From assembly GCA_051530055.1 (NCBI GenBank), contig CM121342.1, positions 10,416,001-10,480,000 of the forward strand: 64,000 nucleotides of DNA, in the 5' to 3' direction. Shown piece after piece: positions 1 to 12,050 of this stretch. The notes beneath the pieces are model-generated. The model was not told the DNA's origin and ran no database searches. It saw only the letters and a list, made by a program, of their open reading frames with translations. The stretch's first letter is position 1. The number at the start of each line of letters is the position of its first letter. The translations under genes and the position numbers were made by a program. The DNA comes from Neoechinorhynchus agilis (lineage: Eukaryota; Acanthocephala).

Positions 1-1257
<1,257 letters not shown>

Positions 1258-1830
1258 ATGATTCTAGGAAATATTAGATCATCACGTCCTCTCTCTCAAT
1301 TCAACATCCTCTCTCAGTTCAACGTCCTCTCTCAGTCAGTCAATGTCCTCTCTATCTCAGTCAACGTCGTCCATTCAATGAGCGGTGAACGAGAATCGGA
1401 CAAGTATTCCGCTTTTATTGATGTTACATTAAAGAAATGCTTTGAAAGAGTTACTGAAACTCTAAAGGACTCGTTAATTGAAGTGATGAGCACAGTTAAG
1501 GACATATTAGCGGAGGCTATTCGGTGCGAAATGGAAGCTCTCAAAAATGAACAGTTGATCGAAGTAAAAAAGTGTAAAGAGAAGAAAGTTAACGGTTCAA
1601 AAAGGCAGGCAAAAGTTTCAAAAATGAATTTTAAGAAACAGACTAAGGGGTTACTGAAATCGGATAATGAAGTGGCCACAATGGAAAATAAGGTTTTGGT
1701 AGATGCCATCGATACGAATAGTGTCCTAAAGACTGAGAATGTTTCGACTTTTACCAGGGACTTGGTACCACCCTTAGAGGATATTCAGCCTGTAGTACTT
1801 TATGATTCGAATATTACTGTGGAACGATAG
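1258..1830 (+). CDS. hypothetical ORF of 190 residues beside LINE debris
   Basis: Open frame of 190 codons with no family recognised. The first 40 residues come from a pyrimidine-rich imperfect repeat (NILSQFNVLSQSVNVL-like). The middle (about residues 50-110) is charged and likely helical (ERVTETLKDSLIEVMSTVK), followed by a lysine-rich stretch (KKCKEKKVNGSKRQAKVSK). It ends just before a CR1/L2-like endonuclease fragment in the same orientation, so it could be an ORF1 remnant of that LINE (coiled coil plus basic region), but no RRM or zinc knuckle is visible. It could equally be a chance frame or a small host gene. Confidence 0.3.
   Translation: MILGNIRSSRPLSQFNILSQFNVLSQSVNVLSISVNVVHSMSGERESDKYSAFIDVTLKKCFERVTETLKDSLIEVMSTVKDILAEAIRCEMEALKNEQLIEVKKCKEKKVNGSKRQAKVSKMNFKKQTKGLLKSDNEVATMENKVLVDAIDTNSVLKTENVSTFTRDLVPPLEDIQPVVLYDSNITVER
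1284..1376 (+). repeat. imperfect 18-20 bp CTCTCTCA/TCAAC tandem repeat
   Basis: About four to five decayed copies of a CCTCTCTCAGTTCAACGT-like unit in a row. It forms the start of the 190-residue frame. Confidence 0.6.
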
Positions 1831-1844
1831 GAAAAAGAAGGCAA

Positions 1845-2580
1845 TCCAGCTGAAGTTATTATTTCTTTATCTCTCACAGGCTCTACAAAAACCCTATCTA
1901 GAATTCATCGCAGTCCATTTCACAGCTCCTCTGAGAAACGATCCTAGATAATTCATAACTGCTAGCATCTATCGCCCTCCGGCCTCTCGACCTGAGTCCT
2001 CCTTGCTCCAAATTGACTCTATGGTAGAGCTCATAAACTCCACAAATTCTCAGCATTTCTTAATTGCAAGGGACTTCAATAATCTATTTCCTCTTCTATC
2101 CTTCTCCGAGTTGCGTCAGCTTATTGACTTCCTAACTCGTCTTGACGCTCACCTCGACAAAGTGTTCACAAATATCGACGCCTACTCATCCGCCTCTAAA
2201 CTCCCTCCCCGCGAACTCTGATCATTCCTCTGCCCTTATCACTCCCCCCACCCCACCGCAGCGTATGAAATCTCCCAGTTTATCCGTGTGGGATAAACGC
2301 GATTATCACATCCAAAATTTTATAAAATTGTTCAACTCTAACATCCGCACATCTCTGACAACATAAATGACCCTTCCTTGGCCATGTGCTCCCTAACCTA
2401 GTAAGCTTCTATGACATTGCTTCGTCAACCACCAACTCCAACCGACCGGACTCGTAATCCACTCCAAAATCGATAGCCAGATTCATGTATCCAATCAGAA
2501 CTCGAGTGTTTATGAAGACCCAAAGGTACACGGGTCCTCTTCTTTGTGAATCAACAAATAAAACGTGTTGTTATTATAAA
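1845..2580 (+). mobile_element. CR1/L2-like LINE: endonuclease fragment joined to 3' end, internally deleted
   Basis: Frames here read like the C-terminal half of a LINE APE endonuclease: ITASIYRPPASRPESSLL, FLIARDFNNLFPLLSF, LDKVFTNIDAYSSASKLPP, then a decayed SDHS-type end. At about 2400 the sequence jumps to a LINE 3' tail (2420-2575) ending in AAATAAAACGTGTTGTTATTAT. The reverse transcriptase in between is absent, so this is an internally deleted copy. The same 3' end recurs at 10695-10860, 12040-12250 and 37371. Placement in the CR1/L2 group rests on the endonuclease and RT motifs of sister copies in the window. Confidence 0.8.
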
Positions 2581-3235
2581 TGCCGAAGAAAAGACATTTG
2601 AGAATAAATTCGATTTCCGCTTCATTTAAAATTATTATTGCCTTACTTGACTTAGCCATCAAATTAAACTCAAAACGGATGTAAATAATGTTTTCTCATT
2701 TGGCGGCCGATCCTCGTTTTTGATGTAAATAATGTTGCGTATTAACTAATATCGATCGGTTGATAGCCATATCGTGCAGCTATTTGTGTGTACGTGGTGT
2801 GGGGTGAGGGTGCGGTTCATAAAAATAATAAAAACGGTTATGAAGCATCTAACAAATAAAACTATGCACGAAGAATTTATTAGTATTTTACATTTTGAAA
2901 TTTGATAGTCACTATTTTCAAAAGGAATTAATGCTAGTTTTTACGCCACTCACTGATGAGTAATGCCTAATCGGGTGGAAGCCTTGAGAATCCGGAGGGA
3001 TGTTCAAACTCATAAACGTATGGTTCACTGATATTAAGTGATTTTATGCGCTTCCATGAACCATTTAGGTGGGCTGTATACATAAAGAAAATAATCGTCT
3101 GTGTAAGCGATGGTCACTTTAAATACATTTAAATATTTATGTTCGGAAAATTTGGAGATAAAATTTTAATATATTTTGAAACACCTAAATTTTTTATTTA
3201 TTAAAATTTACAAGTTTTGGAAGGTTATGTTCTAT
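2581..3235. other. unassigned spacer
   Basis: No coding or repeat signal recognised. An 8-bp inverted pair (ATGGTTCA at about 3020, TGAACCAT at about 3056) is the only structure noticed. Confidence 0.4.
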
Positions 3236-3239
3236 GCAA

Positions 3240-4705
3240 CCGCGGATTTCCTCACACTGGCAGCATTCCCTCGTTGTACTGCGAGGGAGATGTTTTGTTT
3301 GAGGAATGCTGTCGCACGCGGGTCCCTTTTCATCGCCATCGACTTCTTTGCCATATCTGAAACCAGCTGGCCCGAACGTTTCGATCCCGAAACGCACCAA
3401 ATGGAAGCTCTCAGTCAGCTCAACGCATTTTGCCGCTTTCCGATGTTCCGCTGCACTCGCTACAGCGCTGGGGCCTTTACCGGCTAAATCAGCGAAGGAC
3501 TTGGCCATGGTGTCGGTGCAGGTTGCATCCCATAAGAGATACTTCCCTCGGCTTCAAGGGAAGACTGCTCGGCTCCAAGATGTTTGGAATGTTGATGGAG
3601 GTCAGGGCACTACTCAGAATCGCGTTGATATCGGCAAGACTAGGCGACCATTCGGCTGCCCGAATGCATAATAGAGCATGTAATCCTTTGGCTTCTAATT
3701 GCGAGCCGCAGCGACACTCGTGTGGGAAACAGATGGGGCACTCAATCTCAAAGAGAAAGCTATCCGGAATGTTTCGATGCCCAAAAGAGACCCCAACTTT
3801 TCGGCCGGGATGAGCAAAACCATGAGTCGCGAACGTGACCTCTCGTCCAGTTGGTCCAGAAATGATTTTTGAACCGACTGCTTTTGGCACTTCTGGGGTA
3901 TTGTGGTTTGTCCTACTTTGGAGGTCTATGAGGAGAGGGCATTATTAAAATGTTCGTCGTTAGACTCCGGATAGATCTTAAGGGAGTTCTCTCGACTAGC
4001 CGAAATCGAAGAAAGAAAGGTCGGCAATGCGACGTCCTCCATGAGTCTGAGTCCTGAACTTCCGTAGTTGGAGGGTAACGTCAGTTGTTTCCACGAAGAA
4101 TGGTCGAAATCGATATTGACAATTTGGAAGAGCTTATTCCGGAGAAGATCATCCAGACTCGATAGATCATTCTTGCACGCGAAGGCGGGTGCAGATCTCG
4201 GCATGTGCGGCTTCGTGAGACTTTAGCTCCGAACATCTCTCACACAGCAAACTCAGCGCGGCAAAGATATTTGCTACGTCTCTCGGAACATTCTCCTTCA
4301 AAACGCATGAACCCAGGAGACTGAAGTCACAAATATTGATTCGTTTGATGCCCGGTGCGACATTTTTGAATTGCTAGTGTAACTGCGAGTTTCTGTTTCG
4401 TCTGTTCAACTCGAAGCCTATTTTGGAGCTGATCTCGATGATGCAGTTAAGATCAACCAGAACAGAGAGAGGGTCGCCTCCCAGGGTGCCGTCGTCCAGG
4501 TACCACGCGTTGAAGTTCGATTTTCGTTAACTTACCAATGGTTTGATTGCAATGAAGCCTTTCGGGCCGAGGGGGTCACCAAGGCTTGAACGATTGCTTC
4601 GTCTCCACAAGGAGAGCAACAGCCGAGTTGCGCTGGGCGGAGTAGGCAGTCGAAGAAATCCTTTTCGAAACGATTTTGGCCACTAAACGCCTGAGTGTTG
4701 TGCCC
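3240..4705 (-). mobile_element. YLDDG-type non-LTR retroelement, decayed C-terminal half
   Basis: Read on the minus strand from 4705 down, several frames together show a known retroelement type: LGTTLRRLVAKIV near 4700; an RT catalytic box YLDDGTLGGDP near 4495; SSWKQLTLPSNYGSSGLRL and DVALPTFLSS at 3990-4100; a CPICFPHECRCG-like zinc motif followed by GLHALLC near 3700; NILEPSSLPL at about 3580; and a final AEHRKAAKC...FHLVRFGIETFGP block near 3400. It is decayed, with many frame changes. C-terminal pieces of the same family lie at 21360-21640, 47157-47520 and 49380-49556. Confidence 0.75.
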
Positions 4706-4840
4706 AAGGAAAAATAAATTATCAGCCGTGAAAAAGGCAACACAGATAGATCCCGAAAAGTTACCGGCTGGCCAGACTTCATAAATAAAGTTTATTAGTA
4801 TCTATGTGTGACCTTTTTCACGGCTGATAATTTTTCTTTT
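4706..4840. repeat. inverted-repeat element (MITE-like), arms about 40 bp
   Basis: The left arm at about 4709-4750 contains ATTATCAGCCGTGAAAAAGG and the right arm at about 4799-4837 contains CCTTTTTCACGGCTGATAAT, its reverse complement. The pairing extends with a few mismatches for about 40 bp, around a loop of about 45 bp. It sits at the broken upstream edge of the minus-strand retroelement, suggesting a small non-autonomous DNA transposon inserted there. No target-site duplication was established. Confidence 0.6.
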
Positions 4841-5479
4841 AGTAAACAGCACATTTCGTTCGAAACAACGAGAGTCACTTAGCCGTATCGGTTATAATAT
4901 AAATATTCTTGATCAACGTCGGAAAATCGGTGAAATACCATCTCCGGCGTAGCATTAAGTAAATAAAGCAAAATAAAAAAGAGAGAACGCCCATAATCCG
5001 AAGCGTCAATTTTATCCGGATTGCTGTCCTACTCAACCACTGTTGCTAGAAGAGGATAAGAGACCTTGCAGCGAAAAAAAACAAAGGTGTTCAATGGGAT
5101 ACAGAGATCAAATAAGTGATTATTTTTAACAATAAAGCTAAAATTATGTAATTCTCTACCAATTCTGCTCATTTTTAAACTACCTCCCCCGCGTGTTGTG
5201 AACTTTGATATATGTAGTCTAGCTTTAAAACTGGATACATCCGATTGGGTTTTCGGTTATCCGAAAAAATCTCGTATCCGAATGGTGTCCGGTCAGAATT
5301 AATTCGGAGTCCTATTGATGGGATAGCCAACTTAAATACAAAAGATACGTTATCATAGTTCACATTTCGAAAAAATGCAGAATTTGTGGGTGCAGGATGC
5401 CCAAAAACCCTTGCTACGCATGAAATCTCGACTTTGTTCATAAGCCAAACTCAATCGCGTGATCTGAGTAGTGTGTTTT
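4841..5479. other. UBA1 3' flank, no gene supported
   Basis: Intergenic stretch downstream of the UBA1 stop (minus strand). A short 88-codon minus frame at 5175-5441 has no recognisable features and is not called. UBA1 3' UTR presumably lies here. Confidence 0.4.
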
Positions 5480-8400
5480 CTACAGATCCGCCACCATATC
5501 TTTCCTTCCGGCTAAGATCAAGTTAACATAAGGTATTTCAATATCGTCGTCGTCTACAACATCCGTAGCGTATAGCTCAAGTACGAATGATTTGGCGCGA
5601 TCGTTATACTCTGAGCCCTGAATTTCTTTTATGACATCTGAAACGAACATTCCAAGGCGCTTTTTCGTTTTCGCCTTGTCCAAGAAAAACGAGTAGATCA
5701 TAGAAACGCCATGTGAAATCATCGATATCTTGATATTGTGATTGCGTTCAAAATACTCAATAAATTCCGCTAAAGTCATGTCACCTTGGACATCAATTCT
5801 ATCCCACAAAGTAAACGTCCTCTTATCACCAGCATTATTTGGTTTCATTTTCCGTTTGGGAGGTGGGAAAGGTTCGCAAAACGCAAAATGTGAAGTAGCT
5901 AAATTGATATAAGCGTTTCTATAGAGTTCTATCTTATCTTCCTTAAGATCATTGCGAGCCAATATTTTGAGTAACTCAAGGCAAACGAGCCCGACTATCA
6001 TGGAAGTGGTCGTTGCGATTGCCGGTATAATCCGGCCGGCGATCAGTTTGCTCTGTATCTTATCAGCTGGTTCAATGTCGTAATTTTCAGCACGAAGGTT
6101 CGAACAACTCGTTATAAAGTCCATATGTAAATTGGAGTCACTGTCTTTCTCGAATTCTAATGGATACAATGCAACATTTGAATGACGCACTTCTTCGAAA
6201 ACCGTGTCAACCATTTGTTCTATGTTGTCTACTTGAACTGATGGGGCTTGTTCAATTTCATTGTCTGTAACTGCAATCTTAACGCCAGACTGGGGCTTAA
6301 ATTCATCTATTTCACACTTATCGGCCATATCTAAAATCGCTGACATGTCTCGGTTCTGTTCTAACCCGTAAACATCAGCAAATAAGTTAGCAGCACTCCA
6401 CACAAACTGAGCATGAGTCTCGTTTGACCGGTCGTATGGAAACGAATGTGGACATCTTTTAGGTCCTGACCAAAATGGCATCCCGGCGGATGTCACAGCA
6501 TCAGCCGGAAAATTGTGCAGCAGCTGCTTTATTTGATTACAGAACAAATGTTCAAATTGTTGACGAGCCCATCGAACGCAATCATATATATCCTTCGGAC
6601 GATCATTGACTAACGTGGCGCGAATTTGTTCTAATTCACTAACCACAACACCGCTGTTTCCCTTTAAAGATTTCTTTAAGTACGACGATTTGTCCTCAAC
6701 AAATTCCATAGCAATTCGAACATTGTTTGTGAAGAGACCTTCAAACTGTTCACGAGCCCAATGAAGAGTGTGTTCAATTGTGTTTGGGAAATTCCGAAGA
6801 GTGCAAATCGGAAACGATTTCTCTGCTGGATCTTGAGATGTTGAATAACTTTCCGTTAAGAATGGTACAACAACTTGAGTACTGGCGGCTGTACCCAACG
6901 TACCAGATTCCAGGAGCGGTTTTCGATAGAACACACAACGGAGATCCATATAGACTCGACTAGCCACATTATCCAATGCGTTGCAGACCAAATCAAGGGA
7001 TTGAAAAAACTCGTCGTCGTAAATCTGCTCAGAATCTTTACCTATTTTATGAATTCTCATATCTCAAAAGACCTCTGAGGCAAAATTTGCACAGATTAAA
7101 TTAAGGACTTTATACGCTTAAAAAATAGAATAATTCGCAAGGACTAATAACTTTTTTAAAATTAGAAATCGATTCTATTAACCCAAAGAAATGAAAAGAG
7201 AATTCATACTAGACGCGGTTTTGATGGGCAATCAGATTCAATTTTGGATTCATGTACCGAACACTTTGGGCAGCCACAATGCTCTTAAACTTACCGATAT
7301 CTTCTGTTCGAAATAAGAACTGCCTGTTAAGATTTGACCGCTCAATGATATCCATATCGGTTATATAGGTAAGTCCATTCGACCCACTACTGACTCCCAT
7401 CATTGCAAAGTTTTTCAAAAGTTCACAACCAAGTGCTCCAGCGCCAACAATAAAGATTTTGGCGTCCAATAGACGCATTTGTAATTCCTTTCCGATAACG
7501 TGAACTTGCCTTGAATATCGTCTATCAAGAGTCGCATCATCTTTTTCGTCTGCGCACACTTTTAGATGCTCAATAGCGTCAATTACTTCAAAATACTCAA
7601 AATATAAAAACTGTTTAATTGGCATGAACTTCCCGGTGCACGCCTTAATAACTTCTTGAGCAGCCACTCCTCCAATAAAAGAGACCATTGGGCACAAATC
7701 GCCAGCACAAGTGAACGCGAATCTTTTGATGAGTTTCTCGTTAATTTCTTCGATTAGTTTGAGTTCAAAATTTTTCTCTTCTACATATTTTAAGAAAATG
7801 TTGGCGTCTTCTTCATTGTAAGCAAAAGGTAATCGATCGAGGTTTTGTTTAAACATTTTCAATGCTTCATAGGCGAGATGGAGGTGATGCGGATAGTCTA
7901 TCTTGGCAAAATCATACTCTACACAAGTGGGTTTTGAGATCTCCGTTTCAAGATCTCGAAACGACAAGGTCACTGGTTGCTTTACATTTACAACCAAACC
8001 ACCAGACTCGTATTCTTCGCCCAGATAAGTCAAGTCACCTATTGAAAAGCATGATGAACTTATTACTTCAACGATTTTAAACTCTTGATTGTTCAGTTTA
8101 GTAAGACCGCGAACTTCAGTAAACCGTACATGATCGCCGACGTCGTACCCATGTCGCTGTTCATCAAAAATATGAACATGCCCATTAGTATGAATGGCAT
8201 TTACAATGCATTGAACTGGAGGGAGTCCGTCAGAGTCGTATACAGTAAACGAAGGTCCAAGGTCAACGAAGATTCTACCAGACAGACCAAAGGTTTGAGC
8301 GCTTATAAATTTGACACCGTTTGCTCTACACATTTGTGCAATATCCAACTCGTGAGAAGTGAACTCTGTTAGAATGACCAAATCTTGCTGCCTTATTTGA

Positions 8401-9910
8401 CACTTTTGTAGGAAAGTCGAACGGAACAAGGACCAATAATGAGCTAAACACTTCAAAATGTGTATTTCGAACACAAATGGAAAGAAAAGCGCCTTTAATG
8501 TTTGGCGATTTGAAAATCAAAAAAAAGTAAGAACAAATTGTTGGAGAAAAACACGCGGAATTGGTCAATCGAAGAGTAAAAAAAACACATAAGAAAATGA
8601 GATAATAAATTCAAAGAAAATTTTCATTTTAAGACGAAGATAGGTCGTGAACTTCAAATTAGTTTCAAATATAAATATTAGAAGGAAAAAACGGCACTTA
8701 AAAATCAAAAGTGTCTCTGCACAACATTTTCAGAGAGTTCATATAGGAAACTCGAAACTTTTACGTAAGGATTAAGTTCAGCCAGTTTATCCTTGCAGGC
8801 ATTTACACGATTTTCACCGACGTCTTTTTCATTGAAATAAAAGTTCGAAGAAAGGTCTCTTTGGATATTGACAGTATCTTGATCATGCAACAGTAGACGA
8901 CCAACTCCACCAAGAATGAGATTTTTGGCTACCTCGCAGCCGAGTCCTCCAAGACCACTGACGAGTACCCTTGCACCAAATATGAGTTTAAGACCATCTT
9001 TACCCATCACATAAAGCATTCGTGAGTATAAACCTTCGTCAATGAGAACGTCATCCTCGTTTGTATTTGAGATTGGTTGTTGGTTGAAATTATCATTGCT
9101 TTGTGGACCACAGAGCGACATCTTTGATTGTTTAGGCAGCGAAGCCGGGGAGGAGGGACGATCCGATGGCTGATTGGAAGACGATGAGGACGTATATTTG
9201 CGCTTCTGTGATGTCAATCTTGTAGAGGCAGAGAGATTATGATCCCTAAGTGGTAAAAGCAGATTTTAGTGGGAGAAAAACACGTCATTATAAACACAGA
9301 AAAACGCCGACGTAAAAGACGCTAAAACTAAAATATTCATGTAGACGGAAGAAACATTGAAAATTTTATGCGTCATCGTCGGTCAAAGAACGGTCCACAA
9401 TGGATTATTAAACCAAAAAGTAGTAAAATGATTTAAAGAAATTTTTATACCCCTATAAAGGTATGTTCATAATAATTCAAAAAATTTGGAAATGCTTCTT
9501 TTGTAAAACGTGCATTAATAAAAAAAACCGAACTTGTTTTTTCAAAAGAAAAAACCCACCATGCCGACTACGTAAATGTTCGAATGCGAATCGTAAAGAT
9601 ATTGGGCGGAACTTTCTTTTTAAATTTTCTTTAAGAACACGGAAGACTTTCATGCATTTGCCTAATACGAAAAAAATAATTGTGTTTTTGGTTGCATTAA
9701 AATTACGAGTAGAAGGTTCACTAATTTTGTTCGGTGTCCAATACATTTTTGAAAGAAATATTTCCTCAAAACAAAGTAGAATGCTGCTAACAACGTACCG
9801 AGATTTTACCATTTTGTCAAATAATTCCAATTTGGCAGTATGTAAAGTACAATCTTAAACACGAATTTACGCTCTGGATTTACTCACTTTGATAGGACGT
9901 GTACCGACAT
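5480..9910 (-). CDS. UBA1: ubiquitin-activating enzyme E1 (UBA1), complete or nearly so
   Basis: UBA1 activates ubiquitin with ATP and passes it, as a thioester, to E2 enzymes in nucleus and cytosol. Proposed exons: 9888-9910 (start ATG at 9910, MSVHVLSK), 9245 to about 8723, about 8402 to 7210, and about 7060-5480, giving roughly 1,100 residues, as expected. Exon 2 has the inactive adenylation repeat (IDEGLYSRMLYVMG, GLGGLGCEVAKN). Exon 3 has the FCCH and four-helix regions, then the active adenylation site (GAGALGCELLKN, DMDIIERSNLNRQFLFR). Exon 4 has the catalytic cysteine in PICTLRNFPNTIEHT (Cys at about 6803), IIPAIATTTSMIVGLVCLELLK and the C-terminal ubiquitin-fold domain. PICTLRNFP fits UBA1 rather than UBA6. 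The first intron is 642 nt. The exon 3/4 junction (7061-7209) did not resolve into an in-frame GT-AG pair by eye, so a splice oddity, small exon or sequence error is possible there. Confidence 0.95.
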
Positions 9911-10160
9911 AGATACACAGAGCGAATAATCATCTTCACAATGTCTTCCGTAAAACTCGTCGTTTTTGCCCTATTACGTCATCGGATCGATCGTTGTGTT
10001 CGTTTTCGAAACTAAAGATGGACAAATGTCGTTTATATATGTTTAATGCTGCACACCTTTTTTCTTTCGCTCGCTCGCATAATAATCGGTTTTTTTGCAA
10101 AAGTTTTTAATCGGCCCTGGCCGCGTTCAATCTATCGACTAGGCATGACGTCAATCAGCA
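9911..10160 (-). promoter_or_regulatory. putative UBA1 promoter with two CRE-type sites
   Basis: Directly upstream of the inferred UBA1 start codon are TTACGTCA (9974-9981) and a perfect palindromic CRE, TGACGTCA (10146-10153). CRE sites bind CREB/ATF bZIP proteins. Transcription start and function are inferred only from position. Confidence 0.4.
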
Positions 10161-10694
10161 CTACGAAAGAATCAGAATGTTTTGTTTCGTTTTCATCATC
10201 ATGAACTAATAACGAGTGAATTTTACTCCGAGAGCACGGGATGTGTTCAAGCATTAAACTCGATTTTGAACACTTCTTTTTTAAATAACACTTCTAATCC
10301 TAAACTTCTCACACATATCGATCGACACATTTTAATTTCTGACGAGATTTTTCCTCAATAATCAATAACGCGAAAAGCAAGCGTTTGCTATTGCTCGGGT
10401 TTTTATTTGTAAGAGGGTTGTTGTAATGCCCGCTTGTTGAGTAATTTTGAAAATCAGCGCATTTCTGGGCTTTTCCATAATGTCACGTGTTAAGACAATT
10501 CGTACTAATTGAACACTGAGCAATTTGAAAATCTTACATCAATGTAATGCGTCTTAGTGCAACTAATTTCTCACAATGCCCTTTACGTAGCATCAACTCT
10601 TGCTTGCGAATCACCCCGATGAAAAAACTTGGAGGATAATATTTATATCTTGATCAGATACCTCCACCATTGCTGCGGTGAAATGGCATATTCA
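10161..10694. other. unassigned intergenic sequence
   Basis: AT-rich; no gene, RNA or repeat recognised. Confidence 0.4.
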
Positions 10695-10860
10695 ATCCTC
10701 TAAATTCGGTAACACGTTTTATTTATTTTTGTTTGAGAAGAGGACCCATGTACCTCTGGTTCTCGTAGACGGATCCGGAAATTGGAGTGGATTATGTGGA
10801 TGACAGATCCGGTGTGGATGACGGTTAACGACGAGAGGTCTTTGTAGTCGATCCATTATA
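10695..10860 (-). mobile_element. CR1/L2-like LINE, 3' end only
   Basis: Minus-strand copy of the LINE 3' end seen at 2420-2575: the match covers the stretch around GGACCCATGTACCT and the terminal AAATAAAACGTGTT. It is a severely 5'-truncated insertion. Confidence 0.65.
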
Positions 10861-11395
10861 CCCAAATCGGGTTATTCTGTGATACTTAAAGTGGGGATTA
10901 CCCGGTATGATTGACAAAGATTGAGAAACTCGCTTGACATGGCGGTTCTTGTTATCTTTAGTGCAGCAGATTCCATACCCCTGCTCAATTATGGACCAGA
11001 CTTCATTCTTGTTAGCACACGCAGCAACACGAGATTGTACGTTGAAATGAAAAAGATTATGAAAACATTACATATAGGAAACAGGCTAACCTGTCACGAC
11101 GATTGATTTTAGCGATGAGTGGTTGTAATCGAATTAAGAATAAAAACCATCAAAGACAATCACCTTGTCCTTCCACATTAAAGACGGTTTCCCTCCCGAA
11201 ATAAGTTAAAAGTTATCATTTTATCCTTACACAAATATACCATAAATCGGCTCATCCACACAAATTTGCTACTCAAAGCTTGTTCCTATCAGTGTCAATC
11301 ACTCATTGCAAGAAAAATCGATTCGCTCCCGGTCTTACCTCTTTTTGATAATCAGTCCTTTGATGTCGAAAACTTGTATCGATTCCTCCCTTAAT
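10861..11395. other. unassigned intergenic sequence
   Basis: No feature supported; a 61-codon plus frame at 10921-11106 has no recognisable content. Confidence 0.35.
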
Positions 11396-12050
11396 TTACT
11401 TTTCTAACACTCGAAGCCTCTTCCCACAACTGGATCCTTGTCCATAGTATTCTATTCTAACACATGAAACATGTTCTCTCAACTAGATGAAGCACCACTC
11501 ATAAGCCGACGTTATCATCTTAACTGAAACATGGCTGAACCCCTTTTTCCGGATACTCTTCCTTCTATACGTAAGACGAAGACTGCCCATTAGGGCATGT
11601 ATCAATTTTCGTACGGCAATCGCTACCATACTCTTCATCTCTCATATGATTGGCTGCAGTCCATTTCTCAGTTCCCCTAAGAAATGGTATTGGAGAATTT
11701 TACAATTGATGGCGTCTACTACCCTTCTACCTCTCGTCCCGAGTCCTCCTTACGTCAACCTGATTCCATGATGGAGCTCAGTTAAGTTAAAGATAAAATC
11801 CATGAGTATGTGAACGTGGGGAAAAAATATATATCCAAGATGATTTTATTGAAATATTTCGTCCATTCACACTGGACTCCTTCAGTCAATTATTGTTAAA
11901 GTGTTTTATTCGCACTTAAACGTCTCCGCGGAATCACACCATTCCCTCGGTACAGGGGACTTCAATAAACTACTTCCTCTCTCATCCTTCTTCCAATTGC
12001 GTCAACTAATTAAACTCCTAACACGTTTTAACTCGACAAAGCATTATAAT
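11396..12050 (+). mobile_element. CR1/L2-like LINE endonuclease fragment, interrupted
   Basis: Plus-strand decayed APE endonuclease: DVIILTETWLNPFFPDTLPS near 11510-11560, then YYPSTSRPESSLRQPDSMMEL at about 11720-11780. After an unrelated insert at about 11785-11930 it resumes with GDFNKLLPLSSFFQLRQL at about 11955-12010. Orthologous order is seen at 1845-2220 and 48890-49200. Confidence 0.7.
11785..11930 (-). mobile_element. short Penelope-like element 3' end inserted in a LINE
   Basis: On the minus strand this insert carries CTGAAGGA, a 5-bp stem GTCCA/TGGAC, then GAAATATTTCAATAAAAT. The same layout ends the larger Penelope-like element at 21255-21305 (CTGAAGAA, GGCG/CGCC stem, GAAATATC, CAATAAAAG). 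It splits the surrounding LINE endonuclease, as expected for a very short 5'-truncated insertion. Confidence 0.5.

Noticed and set aside
2945-3000. Hammerhead ribozyme at CACTGATGAGTAATGCC
   Set aside because: CTGATGAG is present but no following stem plus GAAA was found at a suitable distance.
5175-5441. 88-codon minus-strand frame after UBA1
   Set aside because: No motif, no supporting context; likely chance.
9463-9858. 131-codon plus-strand frame and its 117-codon antisense frame
   Set aside because: AT-rich, no recognisable content, and it lies inside the inferred first intron of UBA1.
5480-9910. UBA6 or another E1 (SUMO, NEDD8) instead of UBA1
   Set aside because: The single-chain length with both adenylation halves excludes heterodimeric E1s, and the PICTLRNFPNTIEH active-site context fits UBA1 better than UBA6.
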